NCBI RefSeq assembly: GCF_016862575.1
Contig: NZ_BONF01000048.1
Span: forward strand, 1 to 64,000
DNA: 64,000 nucleotides
Reading direction: 5' to 3'
Source: Catellatospora bangladeshensis
GTDB lineage: Bacteria > Actinomycetota > Actinomycetes > Mycobacteriales > Micromonosporaceae
In this document: positions 1 through 7,839 of the stretch, piece after piece
Layout of the letters: each line of letters starts with the position of its first letter
How positions within the stretch are numbered: the stretch's first letter is position 1
Notes under the pieces: model-generated
Databases searched by the model: none
What the model was told of the DNA's origin: nothing
The model's input: only the letters and a program-made list of their open reading frames with translations
Position numbers and translations under genes: made by a program

Positions 1-8
1 GGGCGTTG

Positions 9-33
9 GTTTGGACACGAGACGGCGATCTTC
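9..33. repeat. Half of a GATC-bounded inverted repeat (family A)
   Basis: This stretch matches the right arm of the family A repeats seen at 72-136, 24365-24425, 44800-44860 and 45482-45542, with the core TTTGGACACGAGA and then CGATC. The left arm would lie before base 1, so the element is cut by the window edge. Confidence 0.5.
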
Positions 34-71
34 CACGGCCGAGCGCGCCTGACCGGGATCAGCGCGCCACG

Positions 72-136
72 ATGATCGCGGTTTCGTGTCGAAACCTCGG
101 GCAGGAGCCCATGTTTGGACACGAGACGGCGATCAT
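72..136. repeat. GATC-bounded inverted repeat, family A
   Basis: Imperfect inverted repeat with arms of about 30 nt. The left arm starts ATGATCGC and the right arm ends GCGATCAT, and the shared core is CGTGTC-AAAC. It lies downstream of the leftward gene ending at 204, so it may act as a terminator or as a mobile-type intergenic repeat. Copies with the same core occur at 24365, 44800 and 45482. Confidence 0.7.
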
Positions 137-203
137 GGCCGGAGCCGGAGCCGGAGCGAGCCGGGGAACGGGGTGGACCCACGGGGTGGACCCGGGATCG
201 GCG

Positions 204-521
204 TCAGGCGCGGTCGCTGGGGCGGGTCTCGACGTCGCCGCCGGGGGTGGCGGCGGCGAGGGTCTCATAGGCGCACGGCTCCATCAGCGATTCGGCCAGC
301 AGGGGCGTGGCCGTCATCTTGACGTCGAAACCGCCCAGTGCGCGCCGGTAGGCTCCCACGCTCTCCCACTCGGTGAGCAGGCACCAGTGCTCCGGCTCGT
401 CGAGCGAGCGGGTCAGCTCGCCGCGCAGGTAGCCGGGCCGGGCGGCGAGCGCGGCCAGCGCCGCGTGGGCGCGCTCGACGAACGCCTCCTCGTTGGCGGC
501 GATCACGAATCGGTTGAGCAT
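204..521 (-). CDS. Antibiotic biosynthesis monooxygenase (ABM)-domain-like protein
   Basis: A 105-residue protein resembling the small dimeric ferredoxin-fold ABM family. Members oxidise aromatic substrates or degrade haem, but many have no known substrate. The supporting pattern is an FVI strand near residues 4-7, then GYLRGELTR around 30-38 and HWCLLTEWES around 45-54, the usual spacing of the ABM core. The open frame extends upstream to 638, but that part overlaps the divergent gene at 615 and the repeat-like sequence at 531-575, so I chose the ATG at 521 (a GTG lies six bases further out). It stands alone, divergent from the gene at 615. The substrate cannot be predicted. Confidence 0.7.
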   Translation of the reverse strand: MLNRFVIAANEEAFVERAHAALAALAARPGYLRGELTRSLDEPEHWCLLTEWESVGAYRRALGGFDVKMTATPLLAESLMEPCAYETLAAATPGGDVETRPSDRA

Positions 522-530
522 CAGCACGCT

Positions 531-575
531 GTTTACAGTAAGGAAGGGCGCCCTCCCGTCGTTTACGGGGTGAGG
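531..575. repeat. Degenerate copy of intergenic palindrome family C
   Basis: Between the divergent genes at 204-521 and 615-878 is AAGGAAGGGCGCCCT, flanked by two GTTTAC motifs. It resembles the arm AAGGAAGGGCACCTTCTT of the family C repeats at 5039, 24263, 24723 and 44039, but the second arm is poorly kept. The assignment rests on similarity alone. Confidence 0.35.
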
Positions 576-614
576 AAGCGCCCCAATCCACCCTGATCGA
601 GAGGACCGCCGGCC

Positions 615-878
615 GTGCCCCAGGACGTCGCGAACCACCCGCTGCTGCGGCGGCTGGCCCGGATCAACAGGACTCAGGCCCTGCTGGGCACGCTCGCCCT
701 GTTGCTGGTCGCGGTGCTGCTGCCCAGCCCGTACAGCGGGATCATGCTGCTGGCGCTGGCCGCCGGGCTCGGCTGGCTGCTGGTGCTCACCTGGCCGGTG
801 CAGCCGGCCGCTACCCGCGCGCTGCGCCTGGTGGTGCTCGCCCTGCTCACGGCGGCGGCGATCACCCGGCTGTTCTGA
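615..878 (+). CDS. Small multi-pass membrane protein
   Basis: An 87-residue protein with three hydrophobic segments at about residues 23-37, 43-59 and 68-84 and a basic N-terminus (RRLARINR), so it should sit in the membrane with the N-terminus inside. The GTG start is preceded by a GAGAGGA ribosome binding site about nine bases upstream. It resembles the short actinobacterial proteins annotated DUF6703, though that name is from memory. No catalytic motif is visible. A strong hairpin at 891-940 follows the stop, so it is probably monocistronic. Function unknown. Confidence 0.65.
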   Translation: MPQDVANHPLLRRLARINRTQALLGTLALLLVAVLLPSPYSGIMLLALAAGLGWLLVLTWPVQPAATRALRLVVLALLTAAAITRLF

Positions 879-890
879 GCCTTCGTCCTG

Positions 891-940
891 GATCGAAGCT
901 CCCTTCGTGCTGTTCTGGCTGCAGGAAGGGAGCTTCGATC
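891..940. terminator. Hairpin terminator with GATC ends
   Basis: Perfect 16-nt arms, GATCGAAGCTCCCTTC at 891-906 and its reverse complement at 925-940, with an 18-nt loop. It begins 12 bases after the stop of the membrane protein gene ending at 878 and precedes the zinc operon promoter. There is no U-tract, as is common in high-GC actinobacteria. Confidence 0.75.
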
Positions 941-982
941 ATGCAACGGCGCACCCCGCAGGGATATGCACCTATGCGTTTT

Positions 983-1003
983 TGACAATCGTTCTCATTT
1001 TCA
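983..1003. promoter_or_regulatory. Zur/Fur-type operator upstream of znuA
   Basis: A 21-bp imperfect palindrome, TGACAAT - 7 nt - ATTTTCA, whose outer heptamers match 6 of 7 in inverted orientation. It ends 15 bases before the znuA start. The sequence resembles the TGAAAATGATTTTCA core of actinobacterial Zur boxes. With a zur gene less than 3 kb downstream, the likely role is zinc-dependent repression of znuACB. Confidence 0.7.
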
Positions 1004-1018
1004 GAGAGAGTTGACGCC

Positions 1019-1945
1019 ATGCTGAGCCGAACTCTCCAGCGCTCCGCCCTCACCGGCGCCGCCGCGCTGCTGGCCCTGGGCACCGTCGCCGCCTGCTCCG
1101 CCTCCCCCGCGGACACGTCCGGCCGGACCAGCGTGGTCACCGGCTTCTACCCGCTGCAGTTCGTCGCCGAGAAGGTCGGCGGACCCGACACCACCGTGGT
1201 CAACCTCGCCCAGCCGGGCGCCGAGCCGCACGACATGGAGCTGTCCCCCGTCCAGGTCGGCCAGGTCGCCGACGCCGGGCTGGTGCTCTACCTCAAGGGC
1301 TTCCAGCCGCAGCTCGACGCGGCGATCGAGCAGAACGCCGCCGACCGCGCCTTCGACGCCGGCACGGTCACCCCGCCCGCCACCGGGCCCAACCACTCCG
1401 GCGCGGTCGACGAGGATCACGCCGGCGCGCCCGACCCGCACGTCTGGCTCGACCCGACCCGGCTCGCCGCGATCACCGGCAGCCTTGCCAACCGGCTGGC
1501 CCAGGCCGATCCCGAGCACGCGGCCGACTACGCCAGGCGCGGCAACGAGCTGATCGCCGAGCTGAACAAGCTGGACGGCGAGTTCGCCGCCGGGCTCAAG
1601 AACTGCCAGCGGCGCGAGATCGTGACCAGCCACGCCGCGTTCGGGTACCTGGCCGACCGATACCAGCTCAAGCAGATCGCGCTGACCGGGCTGACCCCCG
1701 AGGCCGAGCCCACCCCGCAGCAGATCGCCGCGGTGGCAGCGGAGGCGCGCAAGTACGGCGCCACCACGATCTTCTTCGAGACCCTGGTCTCGCCCAAGGT
1801 CGCCGAGACGCTGGCCGCCGAGACCGGCGCGAAGACGGCCGTGCTCGACCCGCTCGAAGGACTCGCCGAGGGCGGTTCGGGTGACTACCTGTCGGTCATG
1901 CGGGCGAATCTCGCGACCCTGCGCACCGCGTTGGGCTGTTCATGA
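1019..1945 (+). CDS. znuA: Zinc ABC transporter substrate-binding lipoprotein
   Basis: Metal-binding lipoprotein of the cluster 9 (ZnuA/TroA) family, which captures Zn2+ outside the membrane and hands it to the permease. The N-terminus is a lipoprotein signal with TVAAC giving Cys26. The expected metal histidine lies in EPHDMEL (His71). A His/Asp-rich loop at about 126-141 (HSG..DEDHAG..DPH) precedes VWLDP, and SHAAFGY near 206 supplies another ligand histidine. At 308 residues it has the usual length. The start ATG follows a GAGAG motif. It overlaps znuC by 4 bp (ATGA) and lies directly behind a Zur-like box, which favours zinc over manganese. The substrate is inferred, not shown. Confidence 0.93.
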   Translation: MLSRTLQRSALTGAAALLALGTVAACSASPADTSGRTSVVTGFYPLQFVAEKVGGPDTTVVNLAQPGAEPHDMELSPVQVGQVADAGLVLYLKGFQPQLDAAIEQNAADRAFDAGTVTPPATGPNHSGAVDEDHAGAPDPHVWLDPTRLAAITGSLANRLAQADPEHAADYARRGNELIAELNKLDGEFAAGLKNCQRREIVTSHAAFGYLADRYQLKQIALTGLTPEAEPTPQQIAAVAAEARKYGATTIFFETLVSPKVAETLAAETGAKTAVLDPLEGLAEGGSGDYLSVMRANLATLRTALGCS

Positions 1946-2706
1946 GCACATCACCGGTACTGGTGATCAGACACGGGGCGGTCGCCTACGACCGTCCCGT
2001 GCTCCGCGACGTCAACCTCACCGTGACCAGCGGTGAGGTGGTCGCGGTGCTGGGCGCCAACGGCAGCGGCAAATCCACCATGATCCGCGCGGCCCTCGGC
2101 CTGGTGCCGCTGGCCGAGGGTGAGGTCGAGCTGTTCGGTACGCCACTGCGCCGCTTCCGTGAACGCCGGCGCATCGGGTACGTGCCGCAGCGGCTGGGCG
2201 CGGGCGGCGGCGTGCCCGCCACGGTGGGCGAGGTCGTCGGCTCCGGCCGGCTGGCCCGGCGCGGCTTCCCGGGCCGCCGCACCGCCGAGGACCGGCAGGC
2301 GGTGGCGGGGGCGCTGGCCGCGGTCGGGCTCACCGACCGGGCGAACGACCCGGTCGCCTCGCTGTCCGGCGGCCAGCAGCAGCGCACCCTGATCGCCCGC
2401 GCCCTGGCCGGGCAGCCCGATCTGCTGGTGCTCGACGAGCCGACCGCGGGCGTGGACGCCGCCTCCCAGGAGGCGTTCGCCGACGCGCTGCGCGACTTCG
2501 TCGCCCGGGGCGGCACGGTGCTGCTGGTCGCGCACGAGCTGGGCCCGCTGCAGCCGGTCATCACCCGTGCCGTGGTGGTGCACGACGGCGTCATCGCGCA
2601 CGACGGCCCGGTGCCCCACCCGTCCGGCCACCACGCCGAACCGGGTCACGACCACGTGCACCCGCACGCCCCGCAGGACCCGCCGAGCATCTGGGGACGC
2701 GAATGA
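1942..2706 (+). CDS. znuC: Zinc ABC transporter ATP-binding protein
   Basis: The ATPase that powers zinc import with ZnuA and ZnuB at the inner face of the membrane. Visible motifs are Walker A GANGSGKST near residue 34, Q-loop VPQR, ABC signature LSGGQQQRT around 138-146, Walker B LLVLDEPTAGVD and the switch histidine VAHE. The C-terminus carries a histidine-rich tail (HHAEPGHDHVHPH), probably a zinc-binding or sensing extension. The 254-residue length fits the family. It overlaps both neighbours by 4 bp, so translation of the three genes is probably coupled. Confidence 0.93.
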   Translation: MSTSPVLVIRHGAVAYDRPVLRDVNLTVTSGEVVAVLGANGSGKSTMIRAALGLVPLAEGEVELFGTPLRRFRERRRIGYVPQRLGAGGGVPATVGEVVGSGRLARRGFPGRRTAEDRQAVAGALAAVGLTDRANDPVASLSGGQQQRTLIARALAGQPDLLVLDEPTAGVDAASQEAFADALRDFVARGGTVLLVAHELGPLQPVITRAVVVHDGVIAHDGPVPHPSGHHAEPGHDHVHPHAPQDPPSIWGRE

Positions 2707-3587
2707 ACGTGAGCCTCTTCGAGATCATGTCGTACCCGTTCATGCAGCGTGCCCTGCTCGGCGCGCTGATCACCGGCCTGATCGCCCCGTCGCTGGGCAT
2801 CTACCTGGTGCAGCGCAAGATGTCGCTGATCGGGGACGGCATCGGCCACATCGCGCTGACCGGCGTCGGCGTCGGCCTGCTCACCGGAAGCAACCCGGTG
2901 GTGACCGCGATCATCGTGTCCGCGCTGGGCGCGGTCGCCGTGGAGCTGATCCGCGAACGCGGCCGCACCTCCGGCGACATGGCGCTGGCCATCCTGTTCT
3001 ACGGCGGCATCGCGGGCGGTGTGTTCCTGGTCGGCCTCGCCCCGGGCAAGGGCAGCGCCAACCTGACGTCATACCTGTTCGGCTCGCTGGTCACCACCAC
3101 CCCCGCGGATCTGGTCGCGATGGCGGTGCTCGGCGCCTGCGTGCTCGCCGTGACCGTCGGGCTGCGGCCCTGGCTGTTCGCCGTCTGCCAGGACGAGGAG
3201 TACGCCAAGGTGTCCGGCCTGCCCGTGCGCGCGCTCAACCTGCTGCTGGCCGTGATGACCGCCGTCACCGTCACCGTCGCCATGCGTACCGTCGGCCTGC
3301 TGCTGGTCAGCGCCCTCATGGTGGTGCCGGTCGCGGCGGCCCAGCTGGTCTCGCGCGGCTTCGCGGGCACCATGGCGCTGGCCATGCTCGGCGGGGTGGT
3401 CAGCGCCGGCACCGGCATGACCCTGTCCGGCGGGTTCAACCTGCAGCCCGGCGCCACCATCGTGCTCGTCGCCATCGCCCTGTTCGTACTGGTCGCGCTC
3501 GCCGGCACGGTGCTGCGCCGACGGCGGCGCGCCGAACCCGCGCAGGTGGCCGCATGCGAGCCACCCGAGTGCGTCCTCGACTCATGA
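2703..3587 (+). CDS. znuB: Zinc ABC transporter permease
   Basis: A 294-residue polytopic permease of the ABC-3 family that forms the zinc channel with ZnuC. Family hallmarks are the N-terminal FMQRALLGALITGL, the RKMSLIGDGIGHIAL stretch after the first helices, and about eight hydrophobic helices through to residue 270. The start overlaps znuC by 4 bp. The last codons overlap ATG 3584, but the next gene has its own leaderless promoter and start at 3626. It is the last gene of the Zur-controlled transcription unit as I read it. Confidence 0.92.
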   Translation: MNVSLFEIMSYPFMQRALLGALITGLIAPSLGIYLVQRKMSLIGDGIGHIALTGVGVGLLTGSNPVVTAIIVSALGAVAVELIRERGRTSGDMALAILFYGGIAGGVFLVGLAPGKGSANLTSYLFGSLVTTTPADLVAMAVLGACVLAVTVGLRPWLFAVCQDEEYAKVSGLPVRALNLLLAVMTAVTVTVAMRTVGLLLVSALMVVPVAAAQLVSRGFAGTMALAMLGGVVSAGTGMTLSGGFNLQPGATIVLVAIALFVLVALAGTVLRRRRRAEPAQVAACEPPECVLDS

Positions 3588-3612
3588 TTGGGTATGCGCC
3601 GACACGCGGCGC

Positions 3613-3618
3613 TACGGT
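3613..3618 (+). promoter_or_regulatory. Leaderless promoter -10 for the ArsR-type zinc sensor
   Basis: TACGGT lies exactly 7 nt before GTG 3626, the spacing seen for many leaderless actinobacterial genes and repeated across this window. It argues for the GTG start and for transcription independent of znuACB. Confidence 0.55.
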
Positions 3619-3625
3619 GGTCGAT

Positions 3626-3922
3626 GTGAGCCAGACGGAGTCCTACGCCCGCGCCGGAGAACTGTTACGGGCGCTCGCCGCACCCGTACGGATCGCGATC
3701 GTGACCGAGCTGGCGACGAACGGAGAACGCCACGTGCACGAACTGGTGGAACGGCTGCGGGTCGCGCAGCCCCTGGTGTCGCAGCACCTGCGCGTGCTGC
3801 GGGCGGCCGGGGTGGTCCGCGCCGAGCGGCACGGCCGCGAGATCGCGTACTCCCTGGTGGACGATCACGTCGCGCACATCGTGGCCGACGCCGTGACCCA
3901 CGCCGCGGAGCCGCGCTCGTGA
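3626..3922 (+). CDS. SmtB/ArsR-type zinc-sensing repressor
   Basis: A 98-residue winged-helix ArsR-family repressor. The HTH lies around residues 37-60 (VHELVERLRVAQPLVSQHL). The last helix carries Asp79, His81, His92 and Glu95 in the exact D-x-H-x10-H-x2-E spacing of the SmtB/CzrA alpha-5 zinc site, so Zn(II) is the likely inducer. It has no alpha-3N Cys pair. It sits directly before zur, as smtB (Rv2358) precedes zur/furB (Rv2359) in M. tuberculosis. In that species SmtB represses the pair and zinc relieves it; the same circuit is an inference here. GTG 3626 was chosen for its -10 at 3613; ATG 3584 is the alternative. Confidence 0.88.
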   Translation: MSQTESYARAGELLRALAAPVRIAIVTELATNGERHVHELVERLRVAQPLVSQHLRVLRAAGVVRAERHGREIAYSLVDDHVAHIVADAVTHAAEPRS

Positions 3923-3950
3923 GCGCCGCCACCGACCACAGGAGCCGGGC

Positions 3951-4358
3951 ATGACCACGCCGCAGGGCACCGCCGCCCGCAACACCCGTCAGCGCTCCGC
4001 CGTCGCGACCCTGCTGTCGCAGGTGGAGGGGTTCCACAGCGCGCAGGAGCTGCACGCGATGCTGCGCGACCGGGGGGAGCGCGTCGGGCTGACCACCGTG
4101 TACCGCACGCTGCAGGCGCTCGCCGACGCCGGTGACATCGACGTGATGCGCCCGCCCGGCGGCGAGCAGCTGTTCCGGCGCTGCTCCGACGGGCACCACC
4201 ATCATCTGGTGTGCCGGACGTGCGGGCGTACCGTCGAGGTGGCCGGGCCGGCCGTCGAGTCGTGGGCGGACCGGGTCGCCGAGCAGCACGGATTCGTCGA
4301 TGTGAGCCATACGCTGGAGATCTTCGGCACCTGCCGGGAGTGCGCGGCCGGCCGCTGA
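3951..4358 (+). CDS. zur: Zinc uptake regulator, Fur family
   Basis: A 135-residue Fur-family metalloregulator that should repress zinc uptake when zinc is plentiful. The N-terminal winged helix (TTVYRTLQALADAGDID around 48-64) recognises the operator. The regulatory half has the HHHH run near residues 82-85 (SDGHHHHLVC), CRTC at about 88-91 and CREC near the C-terminus, the paired cysteines of the structural zinc site. An AGGAGCCGGGC stretch before the ATG may serve as ribosome binding site. It lies 28 bp behind the SmtB-like gene. The identity as Zur rather than Fur rests on the adjoining znuACB operon and Zur-like box. Confidence 0.92.
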   Translation: MTTPQGTAARNTRQRSAVATLLSQVEGFHSAQELHAMLRDRGERVGLTTVYRTLQALADAGDIDVMRPPGGEQLFRRCSDGHHHHLVCRTCGRTVEVAGPAVESWADRVAEQHGFVDVSHTLEIFGTCRECAAGR

Positions 4359-4418
4359 CTTTCCACGCCGGGCGTGACGGGACGTTTACCGATCGCGTAC
4401 GTCGATCAGAATGCTCTC

Positions 4419-5030
4419 ATGAAGCTCTATGCGGAGAAGCCCTGGCGATTCACCCGGCAGATCGTCGCCGACATCGCCGCGCTGACCTGGAGCGCAGTCT
4501 GGATCTGGGCCGCGATCACCCTGTACCACCTGGTCGAGAAGCTGGCCGTGCCCGGCCAGAAGCTCGAACGCGCCGGTGTCGATCTGGCCGCCGACATGAT
4601 GGAGGCGCAGGAACGGGCACAGGGGGTGCCGCTCGTCGGCGACCGGCTGAGCAGCCCGTTCGGCAGCGCGGCCGGGGCCGCCCAGACCATCGCCGAAGCC
4701 GGGCGGGACCAGCAGCTCGCGATCGAGAACCTGGCCATCGTGCTGGCGCTGCTCACCGCGGGCATCCCCCTGCTGATGGCGCTGGCGCTGTGGGTGCCGT
4801 TCCGGCTCAGCTGGATCCGCGCCGCGAGCACCGCCGCGAAGGTGCGCCGGTATCCGGGCGGCAGCGAGCTGCTCGCGCTGCGGGCTCTGGCCACGGCGCC
4901 GCTGCGGCGGCTGGCCTCGCTGGACGACGGGGTGGTGGCCGGGTGGCGCACCGGCGACCCGCGCTCGATCGACCAGCTGGCCGCGCTGGAACTCCGCCGC
5001 CTCGGCCTGCGCGGCAGCCCTCGCCGCTGA
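4419..5030 (+). CDS. Two-helix membrane protein of unknown function
   Basis: A 203-residue protein with transmembrane segments at about 20-38 (TWSAVWIWAAITLYHLV) and 104-128 (LAIVLALLTAGIPLLMALALW). The loop between them, about 65 residues, is polar and alanine-rich and probably extracytoplasmic. The C-terminal 75 residues are basic and cytoplasmic by the positive-inside rule. I chose ATG 4419 because a CAGAAT hexamer lies 6 nt upstream; the frame is open back to 4374. I recognise no family or catalytic motif. It is followed at once by the family C repeat at 5039. Confidence 0.7.
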   Translation: MKLYAEKPWRFTRQIVADIAALTWSAVWIWAAITLYHLVEKLAVPGQKLERAGVDLAADMMEAQERAQGVPLVGDRLSSPFGSAAGAAQTIAEAGRDQQLAIENLAIVLALLTAGIPLLMALALWVPFRLSWIRAASTAAKVRRYPGGSELLALRALATAPLRRLASLDDGVVAGWRTGDPRSIDQLAALELRRLGLRGSPRR

Positions 5031-5038
5031 CCGCAGTG

Positions 5039-5091
5039 GTTAAGAAGGGCACCTTCTTCTACGCATAGCGTTAAGAAGGTGCCCTTCCTTT
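5039..5091. repeat. Intergenic palindrome, family C; probable bidirectional terminator
   Basis: Two arms, AAGAAGGGCACCTTCTT and AAGAAGGTGCCCTTCCTT, are inverted relative to each other, and each arm is itself nearly palindromic. The linker is CTACGCATAGCG. It fills the gap between two convergent genes and abuts the stop codon of the acyl-CoA dehydrogenase. Copies lie at 24263, 24723 and 44039. Confidence 0.8.
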
Positions 5092-6990
5092 CTAGCGGGG
5101 TGGGATGCGGCGGCGGGCGTCGGTGGCGGTGGACGGGCCGGGGGTCCACGGGGAGACCCAGTCGCCGTCCTCGGGCGGCGGGATGATGCCGCGTTCGAGG
5201 TCGGTGTGGTCGCCGGCGAGGACGCGGGCGGCCAGGGCGACGTCCTCGGCGTCGGTGTTGTGCCACAGCTCGTGTTCGAGGATCACGATGCGGCCGCGGG
5301 CCTGGCGGCAGAACAGGTCGGCCAGGGCGGTCTCCTCGCGGCGGCCGGAGGCGGTGGCCCGGGAGCAGACCGCGGCGATGGCGAACAGCTCCGCGCCGAT
5401 GTCGACGATGCGGCCCAGGAACGCCTGCCGGTGTTCGAGGCGGCCCTGCCAGCGGGCCATCCCGGCGAAGGTGTTGCGGGCCAGCCGGCGCGCGGCGCGC
5501 TCGGCGTAGCGCACGTGCCCGGCGAGGCGGCCGAACTGCCGGTAGCCGCCGAGCGTGCCCTTGCCGACGGCGAGGGTGGGCAGCCAGCGGGCATAGAAGC
5601 CGGTGGCCTTGAGCAGGGCCTTGGACTTGTCGCCGAGCTTCGACCTGGGGTCGATGAGCGCCCCGGCCACGGACAGGTGCTGGTCCACCGCCTCGCGGGC
5701 GATGAACAGGTGCATGATCTCGGTCGAGCCTTCGAAGATGCGGTTGATGCGCATGTCGCGCAGCAGCTGCTCGACGCCTAGCGGCTTCTCGCCGCGGGCG
5801 GCGAGGGACTCGGCGGTCTCGTAGCCGCGCCCCCCGCGGATCTGGACCAGTTCGTCGGCGACCCGCCAGCCGAGCTCGGAGCCGTAGAGCTTGACCAGCG
5901 CGGCCTCGATGCGGAAGTCGTTGCGGTCGTCGTCGGCCAGCATGCAGCACAGCTCCAGCATGGACTCCATGCCGTACGCCGTCGCGGCGATGTACGCGAT
6001 CTTCGTGGCCACCGCCTCGTGCCCGCCGACCGCGCGGCCCCACTGCACGCGCTCCTGCGACCACTGGCGGGCCACGCTCAGGCACCACTTGGCCGACCCG
6101 ACGCACATGGCGGGCAGCGACAGCCGCCCGGTGTTGAGGGTGCTCAGCGCGATCTTCAGGCCCTGGCCCTCGCCGCCGATCACGTTCTCGGCGGGCACGA
6201 ACACGTCGTGGAAGCGGGTGACGCTGTTCTCCAGGCCGCGCAGGCCGAGGAAGCCGTTGCGCCGCTCGACGGTGATGCCGTCCGAGTCGCCCTCGACCAC
6301 GAACGCGGTGATGCCGCCGCGCCGCCCCTCACCCTTGGGCACCATCGCCATGACCACGAGCAGCGTCGCCACGGTGCCGTTGGTGGCCCACAGCTTGACC
6401 CCGTTCAGGCGGTAGCCGCCCTCGACCGGGGTGGCCACGGCGGACATGCGGGCCGGGTCGGAGCCGACGTCGGGCTCGGTGAGCAGGAACGCCGACACCT
6501 CGCCCGCGGCCAGCCGGGGCAGGAAGCGCTGCTTCTGCTCGGGGGTGCCGAACAGCTTGAGCGGCTGCGGCACGCCGATCGACTGATGCGCCGACAGCAG
6601 CGCGCCGATCGCCGGACTGACCGAGCCGGCCAGCGCCAGCGCGCGGCAGTAGTCCAGGTGGGACAGGCCGAGGCCGCCGTACGCGGGATCGATCTTCATG
6701 CCGAAGGCGCCGAGTTCGGCGAGGCCGTGGAACACCTCGTCCGGGATGCGGGCGTCGCGCTCGATGGCGGCCCCGTCGACCTCGGTCGCCACGTACTCCC
6801 CGAGCTTGGCCAGGAACGCCTCGGCGTCGGGGTCGGGTGCGGGCTGCGGCCACGGGTGGATCAGGTCCATCCGCAACCGGCCCAGGAACAGCTGCTTTCC
6901 GAAGCTGGGCTTGCGCCACTCGCTCTCCCGGGCGGCCTCCGCGACCTGCCGGGCCTGTTCTGCGGTCACCTCTCGCTGCACAGTGGTCAT
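5092..6990 (-). CDS. Acyl-CoA dehydrogenase family protein (long form)
   Basis: FAD enzyme that introduces the alpha-beta double bond in an acyl-CoA thioester, passing electrons to ETF. At 632 residues it is longer than the usual 380, with an N-terminal extension of about 70 and a C-terminal domain of about 200 residues, as in VLCAD-like FadE proteins. Seen motifs are AFLLTEPDVGSD (FAD and substrate loop), FLGLRGLENS and RINRIFEGSTEIM, which holds the catalytic-base glutamate position. ATG 6990 is preferred over GTG 6999 because CAGGGG lies at proper distance only for the ATG. The palindrome at 7032 suggests repressor control. The natural chain length is unknown. Confidence 0.92.
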   Translation of the reverse strand: MTTVQREVTAEQARQVAEAARESEWRKPSFGKQLFLGRLRMDLIHPWPQPAPDPDAEAFLAKLGEYVATEVDGAAIERDARIPDEVFHGLAELGAFGMKIDPAYGGLGLSHLDYCRALALAGSVSPAIGALLSAHQSIGVPQPLKLFGTPEQKQRFLPRLAAGEVSAFLLTEPDVGSDPARMSAVATPVEGGYRLNGVKLWATNGTVATLLVVMAMVPKGEGRRGGITAFVVEGDSDGITVERRNGFLGLRGLENSVTRFHDVFVPAENVIGGEGQGLKIALSTLNTGRLSLPAMCVGSAKWCLSVARQWSQERVQWGRAVGGHEAVATKIAYIAATAYGMESMLELCCMLADDDRNDFRIEAALVKLYGSELGWRVADELVQIRGGRGYETAESLAARGEKPLGVEQLLRDMRINRIFEGSTEIMHLFIAREAVDQHLSVAGALIDPRSKLGDKSKALLKATGFYARWLPTLAVGKGTLGGYRQFGRLAGHVRYAERAARRLARNTFAGMARWQGRLEHRQAFLGRIVDIGAELFAIAAVCSRATASGRREETALADLFCRQARGRIVILEHELWHNTDAEDVALAARVLAGDHTDLERGIIPPPEDGDWVSPWTPGPSTATDARRRIPPR

Positions 6991-7031
6991 AGCCGACACC
7001 CCTGTCGTCCAGTAGTGCGCCTTAAATCACG

Positions 7032-7058
7032 CTACCCCTCAGTACTACTGATCGGTAG
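7032..7058. promoter_or_regulatory. Palindromic operator upstream of the acyl-CoA dehydrogenase gene
   Basis: A 27-bp palindrome, CTACC...CAGTA-CTACTG...GGTAG, with most positions matching in inverted orientation, lies 42-68 bp before the start of the acyl-CoA dehydrogenase gene. Its shape recalls TetR-family operators found before fatty acid catabolism genes in actinobacteria. No regulator gene lies beside it. Confidence 0.5.
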
Positions 7059-7083
7059 CAGTTGGCAGGACGACCGGGCGTGT

Positions 7084-7839
7084 CTACTCGTACTGCTCTG
7101 CGGGGGCGGCGACCGGGCGCCACTCCAGCACCTCGATGAACGGGATATCGTCCCCGTTCACCGGGTCCGTGCCCCGGTGGGCGGAGTACCTGCCGGTGAT
7201 CTCCACCCAGCTGTCGGCCGCCATGCCCTGCGGCACGGCGCCGTTCATGCCCACCTTGATCGGGCGGGCGTCGGCCGCGCAGCAGGACAGGATCATGCGG
7301 GTGAGCAGCTGGCCGCCGTTCGGATCGGCGGACAGGAAGCCGACGACGCGGACCCGGCGGTCCCCGATGGACCGGCCCTCGTCGAAGATCGCGCGGGTGG
7401 CGTAGTCGAGCACGCTGATGCGCGCCGGGTCGCCCTCGGGCAGCGCCGGGAAGTCGGACACCTGCTGCGCCGACAGCGCGCTGCCGGCCTGCTCGGCCGC
7501 ATAGGACCCGAGCGCGGGCGGCGCGACCAGCAGCAGCCCCAGCACCGGCGCGATGAGCAGCCAGCCGACCCGCGGCTCGCGATGCCCGCCCGCGTACCCG
7601 TCCCCGTGCTCGTGTTCGTGCTCGTGAGTGCCGTCGGCGCACTCGGTGTCGGCGGTCGCGCCGTGCCGGAAGTCGTACCAGAGGGTCATCACCGCCGCGA
7701 CGACCAGCAGCGCGCCCGCGCCGATCAGGAAGGGCTGGAGACCCGCCTTGACGTAGCGCAGGTACATGTCGGTGAGGCTCGCCTTGAGGATCGCGCCGCC
7801 GAGCAGCAGCATGACCACGCCCTGGGCCTGACGGTTCAC
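7084..7839 (-). CDS. DUF1980/TIGR03943-type membrane protein with His-rich loop
   Basis: A 251-residue partner protein of the DUF318 permease encoded just upstream. It has two N-terminal helices (about 5-22 and 36-54), a histidine-rich cytoplasmic stretch near 68-85 (THEHEHEHGDGYAGGH), a third helix near 92-108, and a C-terminal soluble domain holding FLSADP and MILSCCAAD, both typical of TIGR03943 (YcgQ) proteins. The GTG at 7839 overlaps the permease stop by 4 bp, so I chose it over longer readings. The pair may move or chaperone a metal; zinc is only a guess based on the His loop and neighbourhood. Function not established. Confidence 0.85.
   Translation of the reverse strand: MNRQAQGVVMLLLGGAILKASLTDMYLRYVKAGLQPFLIGAGALLVVAAVMTLWYDFRHGATADTECADGTHEHEHEHGDGYAGGHREPRVGWLLIAPVLGLLLVAPPALGSYAAEQAGSALSAQQVSDFPALPEGDPARISVLDYATRAIFDEGRSIGDRRVRVVGFLSADPNGGQLLTRMILSCCAADARPIKVGMNGAVPQGMAADSWVEITGRYSAHRGTDPVNGDDIPFIEVLEWRPVAAPAEQYE

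Noticed and set aside
3584-3625. ATG 3584 as start of the SmtB-like gene
   Set aside because: It would overlap znuB by 4 bp, which is attractive, but the extra 14 residues are not typical and the -10 at 3613 fits GTG 3626. The ATG remains possible.
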